From: Trinickia dinghuensis
GTDB lineage: Bacteria > Pseudomonadota > Gammaproteobacteria > Burkholderiales > Burkholderiaceae
Length of the DNA: 64,000 nt
Assembly: GCF_003367175.1 (NCBI RefSeq)
Contig: NZ_QRGA01000007.1
Span: forward strand, 233,060-297,059
Reading direction: 5' to 3'
The notes beneath the pieces were generated by a model. That model made no database searches. It was given only the letters and a program-made list of their open reading frames with translations, and had not been told where the DNA came from. Shown piece after piece: positions 9,440 to 17,761 of this stretch. The translations under genes and the position numbers were made by a program. The first letter of the stretch is position 1. Every line of letters starts with the position of its first letter.

Positions 9440-10020
9440 AATCACGCTTGCACCGTACGCCGGCCCGCCGGCGCGTGGCAGCAACTCTCGCGGCGGCACT
9501 GGCCGCCGCCATCGCATCGGCGGCACTCGCGCCCGCGGCAGCGGCCGCCGATATCAACGCAATCAACAACGCCGCGAAAATCGCCTCGAGCGTGGGCGCC
9601 GGCACGGCCGTGCCGTCGATCGGCGTGGGCGCCGTGCTGCAAACGCTCGTCGGCCTGGCCGTCGTCGTCGCGCTCGTGTTCGCCTGCGCCTGGCTCGCCC
9701 GGCGCCTGGGCCTGCAGCCCTCGGCCCGCGGCCAGCTCATACGCACCGTCGGCGGCGTTTCGCTCGGCGGTAAGGAGCGCGTGGCCGTCCTCGAAATCGG
9801 CGATACCTGGCTCGTCGTCGGCGCGTCCCCCGGCAGCGTGCGGCTGCTGCATACGATGCCGGCACCGGAATCCGGCACGCCCGGCGCATCCGGCATGCCC
9901 GGCGATGAGGCCGAATCAGGCGCGGGCCCCCTGCCCGGCACGTTCGGCTCGCGCTTTCGCGCGGCGCTCGGCAGCGAGGCGAAGAAGCGGTTCTCCCGGC
10001 CTTCGGGCGGAGGCAAGTAA
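9436..10020 (+). CDS. fliO: Flagellar biosynthetic protein FliO
   Basis: 194 aa from the ATG at 9436, which shares an ATGA with the fliN stop; the longer frame upstream is only the shadow of fliN. FliO helps assemble the FliP ring of the export gate. The protein has a long Ala-rich signal-like N-terminus, a membrane helix at about residues 68-88 (LQTLVGLAVVVALVFACAWL), then a cytoplasmic domain (GLQPSARGQLIRTVGGVSLG...ERVAVLEIGDTWLVVG) that matches the FliO/FliZ pattern. The tail is Pro/Gly-rich. Confidence 0.93.
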   Translation: MKSRLHRTPARRRVAATLAAALAAAIASAALAPAAAAADINAINNAAKIASSVGAGTAVPSIGVGAVLQTLVGLAVVVALVFACAWLARRLGLQPSARGQLIRTVGGVSLGGKERVAVLEIGDTWLVVGASPGSVRLLHTMPAPESGTPGASGMPGDEAESGAGPLPGTFGSRFRAALGSEAKKRFSRPSGGGK

Positions 10021-10800
10021 ATGTCGTCCAGGTCCATCGTGCGGCTCGCGCGCGCCGCGGCGCCCGCACTGCCCTTTTTGATTTTCACGCTGCTGCCCAC
10101 GCTCTCGCATGCGCAGACGGCGCCGGCCGGGCTGCCGGCCTTCACGACGAGCGCCGGCCCGGGCGGCGGCACGACCTACTCGCTGAGCGTGCAGACGATG
10201 CTGCTGCTCACGATGCTGTCGTTCCTGCCCGCGATGGTGCTGATGATGACGAGCTTCACGCGCATCATCATCGTGCTGTCGCTGCTGCGCCAGGCGCTGG
10301 GCACCACGACGACGCCGCCGAATCAGGTGCTCGTCGGGCTGGCGCTATTCTTGACGCTGTTCGTGATGTCGCCCGTCATCAACAAGGCCTACACCGACGG
10401 CTACAAGCCGTTCGCCGACGGCACGATCCCGATGGAAACCGCCGTGACGCGCGGCGTGGCGCCGTTCAAGACGTTCATGCTGAAACAGACGCGCGAATCC
10501 GATCTCGCCCTCTTCGCGAAGATCTCGCACTCGCCGCCGCTGCAGGGGCCTGAAGACGTCCCGCTCTCGCTGCTCGTGCCCGCATTCGTCACCAGCGAGC
10601 TGAAAACCGCCTTTCAGATCGGTTTCACGATCTTCATTCCGTTCCTGATCATCGACATGGTCGTTGCCAGCGTGCTGATGTCGATGGGGATGATGATGGT
10701 GTCGCCCGTCACCATTTCACTGCCCTTCAAGCTCATGCTGTTCGTGCTCGTGGACGGCTGGCAGCTCTTGATCGGCTCGCTGGCGCAGAGCTTCTCCTGA
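10021..10800 (+). CDS. fliP: Flagellar export gate protein FliP
   Basis: 259 aa. FliP forms the core channel of the export gate with FliQ and FliR. An N-terminal signal peptide ([16 protein letters not shown]) is followed by four membrane segments. The family signatures [20 protein letters not shown] and [14 protein letters not shown] are clear. It starts directly after the fliO stop codon. Confidence 0.97.
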   Translation: MSSRSIVRLARAAAPALPFLIFTLLPTLSHAQTAPAGLPAFTTSAGPGGGTTYSLSVQTMLLLTMLSFLPAMVLMMTSFTRIIIVLSLLRQALGTTTTPPNQVLVGLALFLTLFVMSPVINKAYTDGYKPFADGTIPMETAVTRGVAPFKTFMLKQTRESDLALFAKISHSPPLQGPEDVPLSLLVPAFVTSELKTAFQIGFTIFIPFLIIDMVVASVLMSMGMMMVSPVTISLPFKLMLFVLVDGWQLLIGSLAQSFS

Positions 10801-10828
10801 GCCAAGCTAACGAGGACTCGCTCCCATC

Positions 10829-11098
10829 ATGACGCCCGAATCCGTCCTGACGCTCGCGCACCGCGCGATGTACGTCGCCCTGCTGCTCACGGCGCCGCCG
10901 CTGATCGTCTCGCTGGTCGTGGGCTTGCTCGTGAGCTTCTTCCAGGCCGCCACGCAGATCAACGAAGCGACGCTGTCGTTCATTCCGAAGCTGATGGCCG
11001 TGATGATCACGCTCGTGATTGCGGGACCGTGGATGATGTCGATCATCCTCGATTACATGCGGCAGATGCTCACCAGCATTCCCTCGTTCGCGGGATAG
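10829..11098 (+). CDS. fliQ: Flagellar export gate protein FliQ
   Basis: 89 aa with two membrane helices, the standard FliQ size. It begins MTPESVLTLAHRAMYVALLL and contains the conserved FQAATQINEATLSFIPK loop. It lies 28 bases after fliP, with a GAGGA ribosome binding sequence upstream. Confidence 0.97.
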   Translation: MTPESVLTLAHRAMYVALLLTAPPLIVSLVVGLLVSFFQAATQINEATLSFIPKLMAVMITLVIAGPWMMSIILDYMRQMLTSIPSFAG

Positions 11099-11135
11099 CG
11101 GGTAGCGCAGCCGCGCACGGAGCCTCGATCGAACG

Positions 11136-11918
11136 ATGTTCACCGTCACCTACGCGCAGCTGAACGTCTGGCTCACGGCGTTCCTCTGGCCGTTCACGCG
11201 CATCGCCGCCCTCATCGCGACGGCGCCGGTGCTCGGCCATACGTCGATTCCCGCACGCGTGAAGATCGGCCTGGCTGCGTTCATCGCGCTCACCGTCGCG
11301 CCGGCGCTTCCGGCGATGCCGCAGGCGACGGTATTTTCCGCGAACGGCGTCTGGATCATGATCACGCAGTTCTTGATCGGCGCGGCGCTCGGCTTCACGA
11401 TGCAGCTCGTGTTCACCGCCGTCGAAATGGCCGGGATGGTCATCGGCCTGCAGATGGGGCTCGGCTTCGCGACGTTCTTCGATCCGAGCTCGAACGCGTC
11501 GTCGCAAGTCATCTCGAGCTTTCTGAACATGATCGCGACGCTGGCGTTCCTGGCCTATAACGGTCACCTGCAGGTCATGGCCGCGTTGATCGAATCGTTC
11601 CAATCCGTGCCGATCACATCGGCCATCGTCGGGCCGCCGGGGCTGAACACGCTCGTGCAATGGGGCGGCGCGATCTTCACGGCCGGTCTTTTGCTGTCGC
11701 TGCCTGTCGTGATCGCCCTGCTCGTCGCGAACCTCTCGCTCGGCATTCTCAATCGCGCCGCACCGCAAATCGGCGTGTTCCAAATCGGCTTTTCAGTCAC
11801 GCTGCTGGTCGGCATGCTGCTCTTGATGCTGATGCTGCCGAACATGATTCCGTTCTTCGCGCACCTCGTCGAGACCGGCATCGACCAGATGGGGCGGGTC
11901 GCTGCGGCGCTGCATTAG
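11136..11918 (+). CDS. fliR: Flagellar export gate protein FliR
   Basis: 260 aa with about six hydrophobic segments, the expected FliR topology. FliR completes the FliPQR channel. Recognisable segments are WLTAFLWPFTRIAALIATAPV and QMGLGFATFFDPSS. It is the last gene of the fliL-R operon and faces flgL convergently. Confidence 0.97.
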   Translation: MFTVTYAQLNVWLTAFLWPFTRIAALIATAPVLGHTSIPARVKIGLAAFIALTVAPALPAMPQATVFSANGVWIMITQFLIGAALGFTMQLVFTAVEMAGMVIGLQMGLGFATFFDPSSNASSQVISSFLNMIATLAFLAYNGHLQVMAALIESFQSVPITSAIVGPPGLNTLVQWGGAIFTAGLLLSLPVVIALLVANLSLGILNRAAPQIGVFQIGFSVTLLVGMLLLMLMLPNMIPFFAHLVETGIDQMGRVAAALH

Positions 11919-12003
11919 CCGTACCGCCAGCGCCCGAGCATTCCGGGCTCCCGCTCCGCTTAGCCCCTCCACGCCGTCCGGGTTTCCCCGCATTTCCACC
12001 GCT

Positions 12004-12048
12004 CGGATAAAAAAATGGCCGAAGTCCCGAGGAGAGGGGGCTTCGGCC
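12004..12048 (-). terminator. Intrinsic terminator of flgKL
   Basis: GGCCGAAG (12017-12024) pairs perfectly with CTTCGGCC (12041-12048). On the minus strand the hairpin is followed by a seven-T run (plus-strand A-run at 12009-12015), so it is a textbook terminator for the leftward flgKL transcript. The plus strand has no U-run here, though the stem may still slow fliR transcripts. Confidence 0.85.
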
Positions 12049-12085
12049 TATCGCACGCCCTTGCGGGCGTGGGGCTTCGTCAACT

Positions 12086-12130
12086 GTTGCTATCGCTGCT
12101 GTTGCTATCGTTGCTGTTGCTCTTGCGGCT
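12086..12130. repeat. Three 15-bp tandem units next to the flgL stop
   Basis: Three consecutive units of the type GTTGCTATCGCTGCT occupy 12086-12100, 12101-12115 and 12116-12130. Unit 2 differs from unit 1 at one base; unit 3 is more diverged. They lie just downstream of the flgL stop codon, between it and the terminator. A small ACGCCC-ttgc-GGGCGT hairpin is at 12055-12070. Confidence 0.75.
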
Positions 12131-13371
12131 CAGCTGCCGAGGTACTGGAAGAGCGACATGCCCTGCATCTTCACGAACGTCTGCTGAGCAGCCTGCAGCG
12201 CGTTCTGCGTCTCTTCGAATTTGCTGATCGCCGAGACCATGTCTACACCGGTGAGGTTCGACAGATCGCTCTGCGTTTGCAGCGAGTTCGTCTGCGTCGT
12301 CGTTTGCAGCGCTTGCAGTTCCTGCTCGCGGCCGCCCACGGAGGCCTGAACGACCGTCACGTTCGTCAGCGAGTTTTGGAAACGCGTCGTGCCCGTCGTC
12401 AACGCGTTCTCGAGCGACGCGGTGGCCGTCGGATTGTTCTGCGCCGGCTGCTGCAATGCCGAGATGATCGAATCGAGTGTCTGGAACACGCTGGTGTTGC
12501 CCGGTGCCGTCGAGGGCGTCGCCGTGAACGTGTCGCCCGGAGCGGGCGCGCCCTTGATCTGCACCTGCATGCCGGCGCCGAGCGAGATCGGCGTGTTCGC
12601 GCTGAACGCGGTGGCGGCCGTCGTCGTCGGCGGGACCGCCGTATTGTCGGTCACGGTGTAGGTGGGCGCGGCGGACGTGCCGCCGAACGTGATCGTGTAG
12701 CTGTCGCCGTTCGTCGCCACGGCCGGATTCGTGATCGACGGAGCCGAGATCGTGCCCGTGCCTGTGTTCGAGGCCCCGCTGGCCGCGACCGGCGAGGTGC
12801 CCGTAGCCGGCACGCTCAGGAAGACGCTCGAGCCGCTGTCGTTCGTCGCGATCTGGCGCGTGTCGGCGACCTGCGATTCCCGAATGCCGTTGTCGCCTTG
12901 ATAGTTCACGCCGCCGGCCGGGTTGTTCGTGAACGGCGGCGTCGTCGCTTGGAAGCCCGAGAACAGATAGTTGCCGGCGCCGTCGCTCGTGTTCGCGAGA
13001 TTCATGAGCTGGCTGCGATAGCCTTCGAGCGCCTGAGCGATCGACGCGCGGTCGGAGTCGTTCAACGTGCCGTCGCCGGCGCGCGTGATCTCCGACGTGA
13101 TCGCCTGCATCGTGCTCGTGACGCTCGACAGCGTCTTGTCTTCGAGCTGCAGCGACGAAAGCGCGCTGTTCTGGTTCGTCTGGTACTGCGTGTAGGTGGC
13201 GGACACCATCGTCAGCTGAACGGCTTGCGCGGCGCCCAGCGGATTGTCGGCCGGCGTGGTGAGTGCCGTGCCGCTGGAGAGCTGCTGGTAGTACGTCCCC
13301 AGCTGGGCCTCCTGGTTATCCATCGTCTGGATGTTCTGGTTATAGAACTGCGAAGTCGAGATGCGCATCAT
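12130..13371 (-). CDS. flgL: Hook-filament junction protein FlgL (HAP3)
   Basis: 413 aa. FlgL forms the ring between hook cap and filament. The flagellin-like N-terminus (MMRISTSQFYNQNIQTMDNQ) and the C-terminal helix (VDMVSAISKFEETQNALQAA) are clear. The central part is Thr/Ala/Gly-rich and longer than in enteric FlgL (about 317 aa). It is separated from flgK by 14 bases and should be cotranscribed with it. Confidence 0.96.
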   Translation of the reverse strand: MMRISTSQFYNQNIQTMDNQEAQLGTYYQQLSSGTALTTPADNPLGAAQAVQLTMVSATYTQYQTNQNSALSSLQLEDKTLSSVTSTMQAITSEITRAGDGTLNDSDRASIAQALEGYRSQLMNLANTSDGAGNYLFSGFQATTPPFTNNPAGGVNYQGDNGIRESQVADTRQIATNDSGSSVFLSVPATGTSPVAASGASNTGTGTISAPSITNPAVATNGDSYTITFGGTSAAPTYTVTDNTAVPPTTTAATAFSANTPISLGAGMQVQIKGAPAPGDTFTATPSTAPGNTSVFQTLDSIISALQQPAQNNPTATASLENALTTGTTRFQNSLTNVTVVQASVGGREQELQALQTTTQTNSLQTQSDLSNLTGVDMVSAISKFEETQNALQAAQQTFVKMQGMSLFQYLGS

Positions 13372-13385
13372 CGCTCGTCACCACC

Positions 13386-15386
13386 TTATTGGAAGATGCC
13401 CATCAGGGTCGAGAACATCGTTTCGGCCGTCTGGATGACCTTACTGTTCGCCTGATAAGCCTGCTGATATTGCAACAAGTTCGACGCTTCTTCGTCGAGG
13501 TTCACGCCGGACACGGCCTGCTGCGCCGACGTGATCTGCGTCACGAGCGCCGATTGCGACGTGCTGGCCGCGTTGAGCTGGCTCGCGGCATTGCCGATGT
13601 TGTTGACGTAGGAAGCGTAGGAGGCCGTCAACGTCGACGTCCCGCCGTTCAGCGCCGCGGTCGACACGAGCTGGGACATGGCCAATGCGTTGCGGCCGTC
13701 GAACGTGCCCGTGTTCGGGCCGATCGTGAACGTGTCGCCGTTGGCGGGGGTGCCGGTGAGCGACACCGTCACGCCGTTCGTGATGCCGGCCGGCGGAGGC
13801 GACGTCGTGCTGTTGATCGTCATCGTCGCACCTTGCGACGGATTGTACGGCACCGTCGTCGTCGCCGAAGTGATCGGAATCGTGGTCGGCGGCGTGCCGG
13901 CCACCGTGACCGTCGTGCCGACTTGGAAGCCGCTCAGCGTTTTCGTCGACGCGTTGTAGGTCAGCGTCGTTGTGCCGGAAACCTGATAGCCCGCCGCCAC
14001 CGTGCCTTGCGTGATCGAGCCCGAGCCCGTGTTCGAGCTCGACGCCGAAGCGAGGACCGGCCCCGATGACGCGATCGCGGAGGTGTTCGACGTAGCCAGC
14101 GCAAACGAATCGAGCGCGCCGCGCGTCGGTTGAATCGTGAACGAATCGCCCGATGCCATCGCACCCGAGGTGATGTTCAGCACCAGGCCGCCCATCGACG
14201 TCGAGCCGTTCGGCGGCGTGGTCGAGGTGCCGACGACGGTGGACGTCGTCGTGTCGGTCAGCGTGTAGGTGCCGCCCGAAAACGAGAGCGCATAGTCGTC
14301 GCTCGTCGGCTGCGAGCTGTTCGCGAAGCTGACCGACAGCGCCGCGTTGCCCGTATTGGCGAGGTTCGAGTAGACGGTCGGGGAGCCGACCGTGAACAAG
14401 TTGCCGCCCTTGTTGCCGTTCAGATCGAGGCCCAGCGCGTTTTGCGCGTTCACTTGCGAGGCGAAGCTCGACGCGATCGCGCCCAGTTGCGACTCGGCCG
14501 GGTCGAGCGTCTGCGTGCGGAACTGCAGCAGCCCGCCGATCGTCCCGCCCGACACGGCCGAGGACGGCAGATATTCGACGGGCGGCGTCGGCGTCGCGCC
14601 CTTGAGCCCCGTGTAGGTCACGGAAAGCTCGCTCGGGTCGCTCTGCGACGTGGCGGTGCCGAGCTGGAAGTTGTTGTTGCCGACCACGAGCGGCTGCCCG
14701 TTGCCGATGAACACGCTGTAGCCGCTCGAATTTTGCACGACGGAGACGCCGACGAGCTGCGACAGGCTGGCCACCGCTTGGTCGCGCTGATCGAGCAGCT
14801 GGTTCGGCGGCTGGCCCTGCGAAGATGCGGCGGCGATCTGGTTGTTCAAGCTCGCGATCTGCGACGAGTACGTATTGATCGAGGCGACGGCCGTCTGCAA
14901 CTGCTGATTCACGCTCGTGCGCAGCTGATCGTATTGCGCGCCGGCGGCATTCAGCTGCGAAGCCAACGTTTGCGCATCGCTGATGGCCGTTTGGCGCATT
15001 GCCGTGCTGTTCGGCGTGTTCGCGACGTCCTGCATCCCGGTGAAGTACGACGTGATCGCCGCGGAGATGCCGGCCGTCGGGCTGCCGACGAGATTGCTCA
15101 GTTGCGACGCCATCGCGTAGTTGGCCGACAGGGCGCTGCTCGTCGACGTCGCGGTGTTCAGCTGCGTGCTCAGGTACTGGCTGTAGTTGCGCTGAACCGT
15201 GACCGTATCGACGCCGCCGCCGAGATAACCCGAACCGGTGTATTGGCCGCTGGCCTCCGCATAAACGGGGTTCTCGACCGTATAGCCGGGCGTCGAAGCG
15301 TTGCTGATGTTCTGGCTGGTCGTCTGCAAGCCCCATTGGGCTGCATTGAGCCCGGACAAGCCGACGTTGAAAATATCGTTGGACAT
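13386..15386 (-). CDS. flgK: Hook-filament junction protein FlgK (HAP1)
   Basis: 666 aa from the ATG at 15386 (MSNDIFNVGLSGLNAAQ); an open frame extends further back but lacks homologous character. FlgK is the first hook-filament adaptor. The N-terminal rod/hook motif (TTSQNISNASTPGY) and C-terminal motif (VSGVNLDEEASNLLQYQQAY) are both present. The middle holds long Ser/Thr/Gly-rich inserts that explain the extra length over the enteric protein (about 550 aa). Confidence 0.96.
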   Translation of the reverse strand: MSNDIFNVGLSGLNAAQWGLQTTSQNISNASTPGYTVENPVYAEASGQYTGSGYLGGGVDTVTVQRNYSQYLSTQLNTATSTSSALSANYAMASQLSNLVGSPTAGISAAITSYFTGMQDVANTPNSTAMRQTAISDAQTLASQLNAAGAQYDQLRTSVNQQLQTAVASINTYSSQIASLNNQIAAASSQGQPPNQLLDQRDQAVASLSQLVGVSVVQNSSGYSVFIGNGQPLVVGNNNFQLGTATSQSDPSELSVTYTGLKGATPTPPVEYLPSSAVSGGTIGGLLQFRTQTLDPAESQLGAIASSFASQVNAQNALGLDLNGNKGGNLFTVGSPTVYSNLANTGNAALSVSFANSSQPTSDDYALSFSGGTYTLTDTTTSTVVGTSTTPPNGSTSMGGLVLNITSGAMASGDSFTIQPTRGALDSFALATSNTSAIASSGPVLASASSSNTGSGSITQGTVAAGYQVSGTTTLTYNASTKTLSGFQVGTTVTVAGTPPTTIPITSATTTVPYNPSQGATMTINSTTSPPPAGITNGVTVSLTGTPANGDTFTIGPNTGTFDGRNALAMSQLVSTAALNGGTSTLTASYASYVNNIGNAASQLNAASTSQSALVTQITSAQQAVSGVNLDEEASNLLQYQQAYQANSKVIQTAETMFSTLMGIFQ

Positions 15387-15444
15387 GCGTCTTCCTGAAG
15401 GGCAGACGCCAAAGGGCTGTCGGCCGCGTTGAGGGAACACATGT

Positions 15445-15470
15445 ATAACGGCCGCGCGCGAGGAAATTTA
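15445..15470 (-). promoter_or_regulatory. Sigma-28-like promoter of flgKL
   Basis: On the minus strand TAAA (15470-15467) and GCCGTTAT (15452-15445) are separated by 14 bases, one fewer than the sigma-28 consensus TAAA-N15-GCCGATAA. The -10 element is identical to that of flgM in this window. The flgK ATG is about 60 bases downstream. Confidence 0.6.
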
Positions 15471-15471
15471 A

Positions 15472-15503
15472 GGGGGCCGCACGCGCTGGCCCCCAATTTT
15501 TTT
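15472..15503. terminator. GC-rich terminator between ycgR and flgK
   Basis: GGGGGCC (15472-15478) pairs perfectly with GGCCCCC (15488-15494). A seven-T run follows on the plus strand (15497-15503); on the minus strand only TTAAATTT follows. It lies directly after ycgR and abuts the -35 element of the flgK promoter, so it may end leftward ycgR transcripts and also stop rightward antisense ones. Confidence 0.7.
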
Positions 15504-16257
15504 ACGCTTTGACGAGCGAGCGCCGGCGCATTTCGAGTTGGGTGATCAGGCGCTGCAGCGTGTTCTCGGCGCTGCCGGGCAGCGCGACGAAGCGCATGCC
15601 GAGCTGGAAGCGGCGGCCGCCGTTCGGCAGGTCGGTCGCCCGCATCGAGACGAGCTCGAGATCGAGCGACAGCATGCCATGGCCGTTCAGGTGCACTTCG
15701 ACGTCGGGCAGCATCGCGCCCATCGGCAATTCGGCGACGCGCTCGTCCGTCGTGCGCAGCCCGATCCCGCCCAGCGAAATGTCGTGCACCTCGAAGCGGA
15801 ACGTATCGCCCTCGGGCAACCGGCCGCGACAGAAGTACGGATCGAGCACGGGCGCATCGACGCGGAAGTATTCGCGGCGCTGCACGTAGAACAACACTTC
15901 GGGGAACGGCGCTTCGAACGCGGGCAGCCCTTCGAACTTCGTTTCCAGCGGGGTGACGGTGGAAAACTCGACGCGCACGCCGTCGGGCGACGCGCGGAAC
16001 GTACAGCTCGGCGAGGCCAGCATGCCTTTGTTCTGCTCGGGCAGCGCGCCCCAGTCGAAGGAAAAGGTGCGGCCGCGAACGTCGACGTCGAGGATCTTCG
16101 TGACGAGCTGCCCGCCCTTGTACTGAACGGTCAGAAAATCGCCGCGATTGGCCAAATTGCGGAGTTGAACGCCGATTTCGAGCGGATTTCGCCGGCCGAA
16201 ATCATGATCGTTCTCGGCTGTATCCTCCGTCGGGCCATTCGACTGATTGGTATCCAT
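15502..16257 (-). CDS. ycgR: Flagellar brake protein YcgR (PilZ domain, c-di-GMP responsive)
   Basis: 251 aa from the ATG at 16257 (MDTNQSNG); an upstream in-frame start would add ten residues. YcgR binds c-di-GMP through its PilZ domain and then slows the motor. The N-terminal YcgR domain covers about residues 25-120. The PilZ signature is complete: QRREYFRVD (the RxxxR element) and, about 45 residues later, DISLGG (D/N-x-S-x-x-G). It lies between flgK and flgJ and has its own sigma-28-like promoter, so it should be made with the late flagellar genes. Confidence 0.93.
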   Translation of the reverse strand: MDTNQSNGPTEDTAENDHDFGRRNPLEIGVQLRNLANRGDFLTVQYKGGQLVTKILDVDVRGRTFSFDWGALPEQNKGMLASPSCTFRASPDGVRVEFSTVTPLETKFEGLPAFEAPFPEVLFYVQRREYFRVDAPVLDPYFCRGRLPEGDTFRFEVHDISLGGIGLRTTDERVAELPMGAMLPDVEVHLNGHGMLSLDLELVSMRATDLPNGGRRFQLGMRFVALPGSAENTLQRLITQLEMRRRSLVKA

Positions 16258-16351
16258 GGGCTCGGTATACAAACTTGCGCGGCGCACGACCTCTCGCCGA
16301 CGCCATAGCTTTCGGTTGCCTTACGGCGAACCGAACAGGGTCTCGTCTGAA

Positions 16352-16378
16352 TTAGCGGCATCGGACGTGCAAAGTTTA
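16352..16378 (-). promoter_or_regulatory. Sigma-28-like promoter of ycgR
   Basis: On the minus strand TAAACTTT-N11-GCCGCTAA, i.e. TAAA-N15-GCCGCTAA, one mismatch from the sigma-28 core TAAA-N15-GCCGATAA. It lies 94 bases upstream of the ycgR ATG. Confidence 0.75.
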
Positions 16379-16534
16379 GAGGTATTCTCGAAATATTTTT
16401 TTAGTTTTCGAGCAAACATTCGGCTTTTCCGGCTTATGCCGGCATCCGCCGTTCGCTACCTCGTTGCCGATGATCGGCGCCATTATGGTGCGTCCGACAC
16501 GGCTCTGTCCATCGCGGTGTGCAGGAAGCGGCTT

Positions 16535-16560
16535 GGCCGGCAGCCTTTCGGCTGCCGGCC
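16535..16560. repeat. Perfect 11-bp stem hairpin
   Basis: GGCCGGCAGCC and GGCTGCCGGCC flank a four-base loop that reads GAAA on the minus strand (a GNRA tetraloop in RNA). No T-run follows on the minus strand; on the plus strand TCTTTTC occurs 10 bases later. It could be a factor-dependent terminator or a stable RNA element after flgJ. Confidence 0.7.
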
Positions 16561-16702
16561 TCGATGCCGTCTTTTCGCTGCTTGGCCCCGTCGCGCTCGA
16601 AAGCGCTCCCCGTGAAATATTCTCGATACCGGTATAAACACCGGTCAAATCCAGGCAAAACTCAGTAAATCTCGGCCCAGTTTCAGTTCTAGCGTAGCTG
16701 CT

Positions 16703-17746
16703 TCAAACCATGTGCTTCATGATCGAAATCAATTTCTTCGCATAGTGCGGGTCCGTCGCGTATCCGGCCTTTTGCATGCCGTGCGCGAAGCTGACCGCAT
16801 CGTGCGACGTCGACAGCACCGACGCGTAGCGCGGATTGTCGCGCAGCATGCTCGCGTAGTCCGTCATCGCATCGGCGTACGAACCGTACGCGCGGAATTT
16901 CTGGACGACCCGGTGCGCCTTGCCGTTCACGTATTCGGTCGTGACCGCCGCCACCGTCTTGCCGGTCCAGTCCGGCGTCGCCTTGATGCCGAACACGTTG
17001 TGACTCGGCGAGCCGTCGGCATTCTTGATCTCGCCCTTGCCCCAGCCCGATTCGAGCGCGGCCTGGCCGACGATGAAGCGCGCCGGGATGCCCGTCGCCG
17101 CGCTCGCGGCCTGCGCCGGCGCCGCCAGCTTGTCGACGAACGCATCGACCTTCGCCGATTCGCCGTTGCCGCGCAGCGGCGGCGTCAGCGCGCTTTGCGC
17201 CGAGTAGCCCTTGCCGTCCGCCAGCGAACCGTTCGACTGCGCGTTCGAGTAAGCACGCGCCAGTGCACTCAGCATCGCGGCACTGCCCGGGTCGCTCGCT
17301 CCGCCACCGCCGAGCATGCCGCCGATGCCATTGCCGCCGGCGATCATGCCTGCCGCACCCGCGCCGCCTGCACCGCCCGCGCCGCCGGCCTCGGTTTCGC
17401 CCAGGTTGCGCGACAGCTGCGTGATGAGCTGGTTGGCCAGCCCGACCCCCTTCGACGAAAGCTGCTGCGAGAGCTGCTGGTCGAGCATCGAGGTGTACTG
17501 CGCGCTCTCGTGCGAATCGAGGATGCCGTCTTGCGGCGTGGCCTCGCGCATGCTCTTGAGCATCATCTGCATGAACACGGCATCGAACTGGTGGGCGGTG
17601 GATTTCAGCGCCTGCTTCGGATCGGCACCCGCTTGGGCGCGCAGCGCGTCGAAACCTTGCACGTCGAGCGCGAAGCGCTGCGAGATGTCCGTGCCGGTGC
17701 CGGTGCCGCTGTCGACTTTGCCGGAGTAGGTGGTGTTCGGATTCAT
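16703..17746 (-). CDS. flgJ: Peptidoglycan hydrolase / rod assembly protein FlgJ
   Basis: 347 aa with the two FlgJ halves. The N-terminal rod-cap domain (about 30-115) contains QFDAVFMQMMLKSMREATP and SKGVGLANQLITQL. A Gly/Ala linker with repeated GGA units (about 119-150) follows. The C-terminal glucosaminidase-type muramidase (about 195-345) has AALESGWGKGEI with the likely catalytic Glu232, and later FGIKA and RAYGSYADAMTDYASML. FlgJ opens the cell wall for the growing rod. It is the last gene of the flgB-J operon. Confidence 0.96.
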   Translation of the reverse strand: MNPNTTYSGKVDSGTGTGTDISQRFALDVQGFDALRAQAGADPKQALKSTAHQFDAVFMQMMLKSMREATPQDGILDSHESAQYTSMLDQQLSQQLSSKGVGLANQLITQLSRNLGETEAGGAGGAGGAGAAGMIAGGNGIGGMLGGGGASDPGSAAMLSALARAYSNAQSNGSLADGKGYSAQSALTPPLRGNGESAKVDAFVDKLAAPAQAASAATGIPARFIVGQAALESGWGKGEIKNADGSPSHNVFGIKATPDWTGKTVAAVTTEYVNGKAHRVVQKFRAYGSYADAMTDYASMLRDNPRYASVLSTSHDAVSFAHGMQKAGYATDPHYAKKLISIMKHMV

Positions 17747-17761
17747 CGCCGCGCCTTTTTC

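Larger units (their letters stand above)
16258..16702. other. Intergenic region between flgJ and ycgR
   Basis: 445 bases with no convincing gene. It holds the ycgR promoter, an AT-rich patch upstream of it (16380-16410), a perfect 11-bp stem hairpin (16535-16560), and ACCGGT-N6-ACCGGT (16628-16645) close behind the flgJ stop, the last probably part of flgJ 3'-end formation. Confidence 0.6.

Noticed and set aside
12061-13455. 464-aa plus-strand open frame opposite flgL
   Set aside because: Starts in the terminator repeats and is Arg-rich; flgL explains the region.
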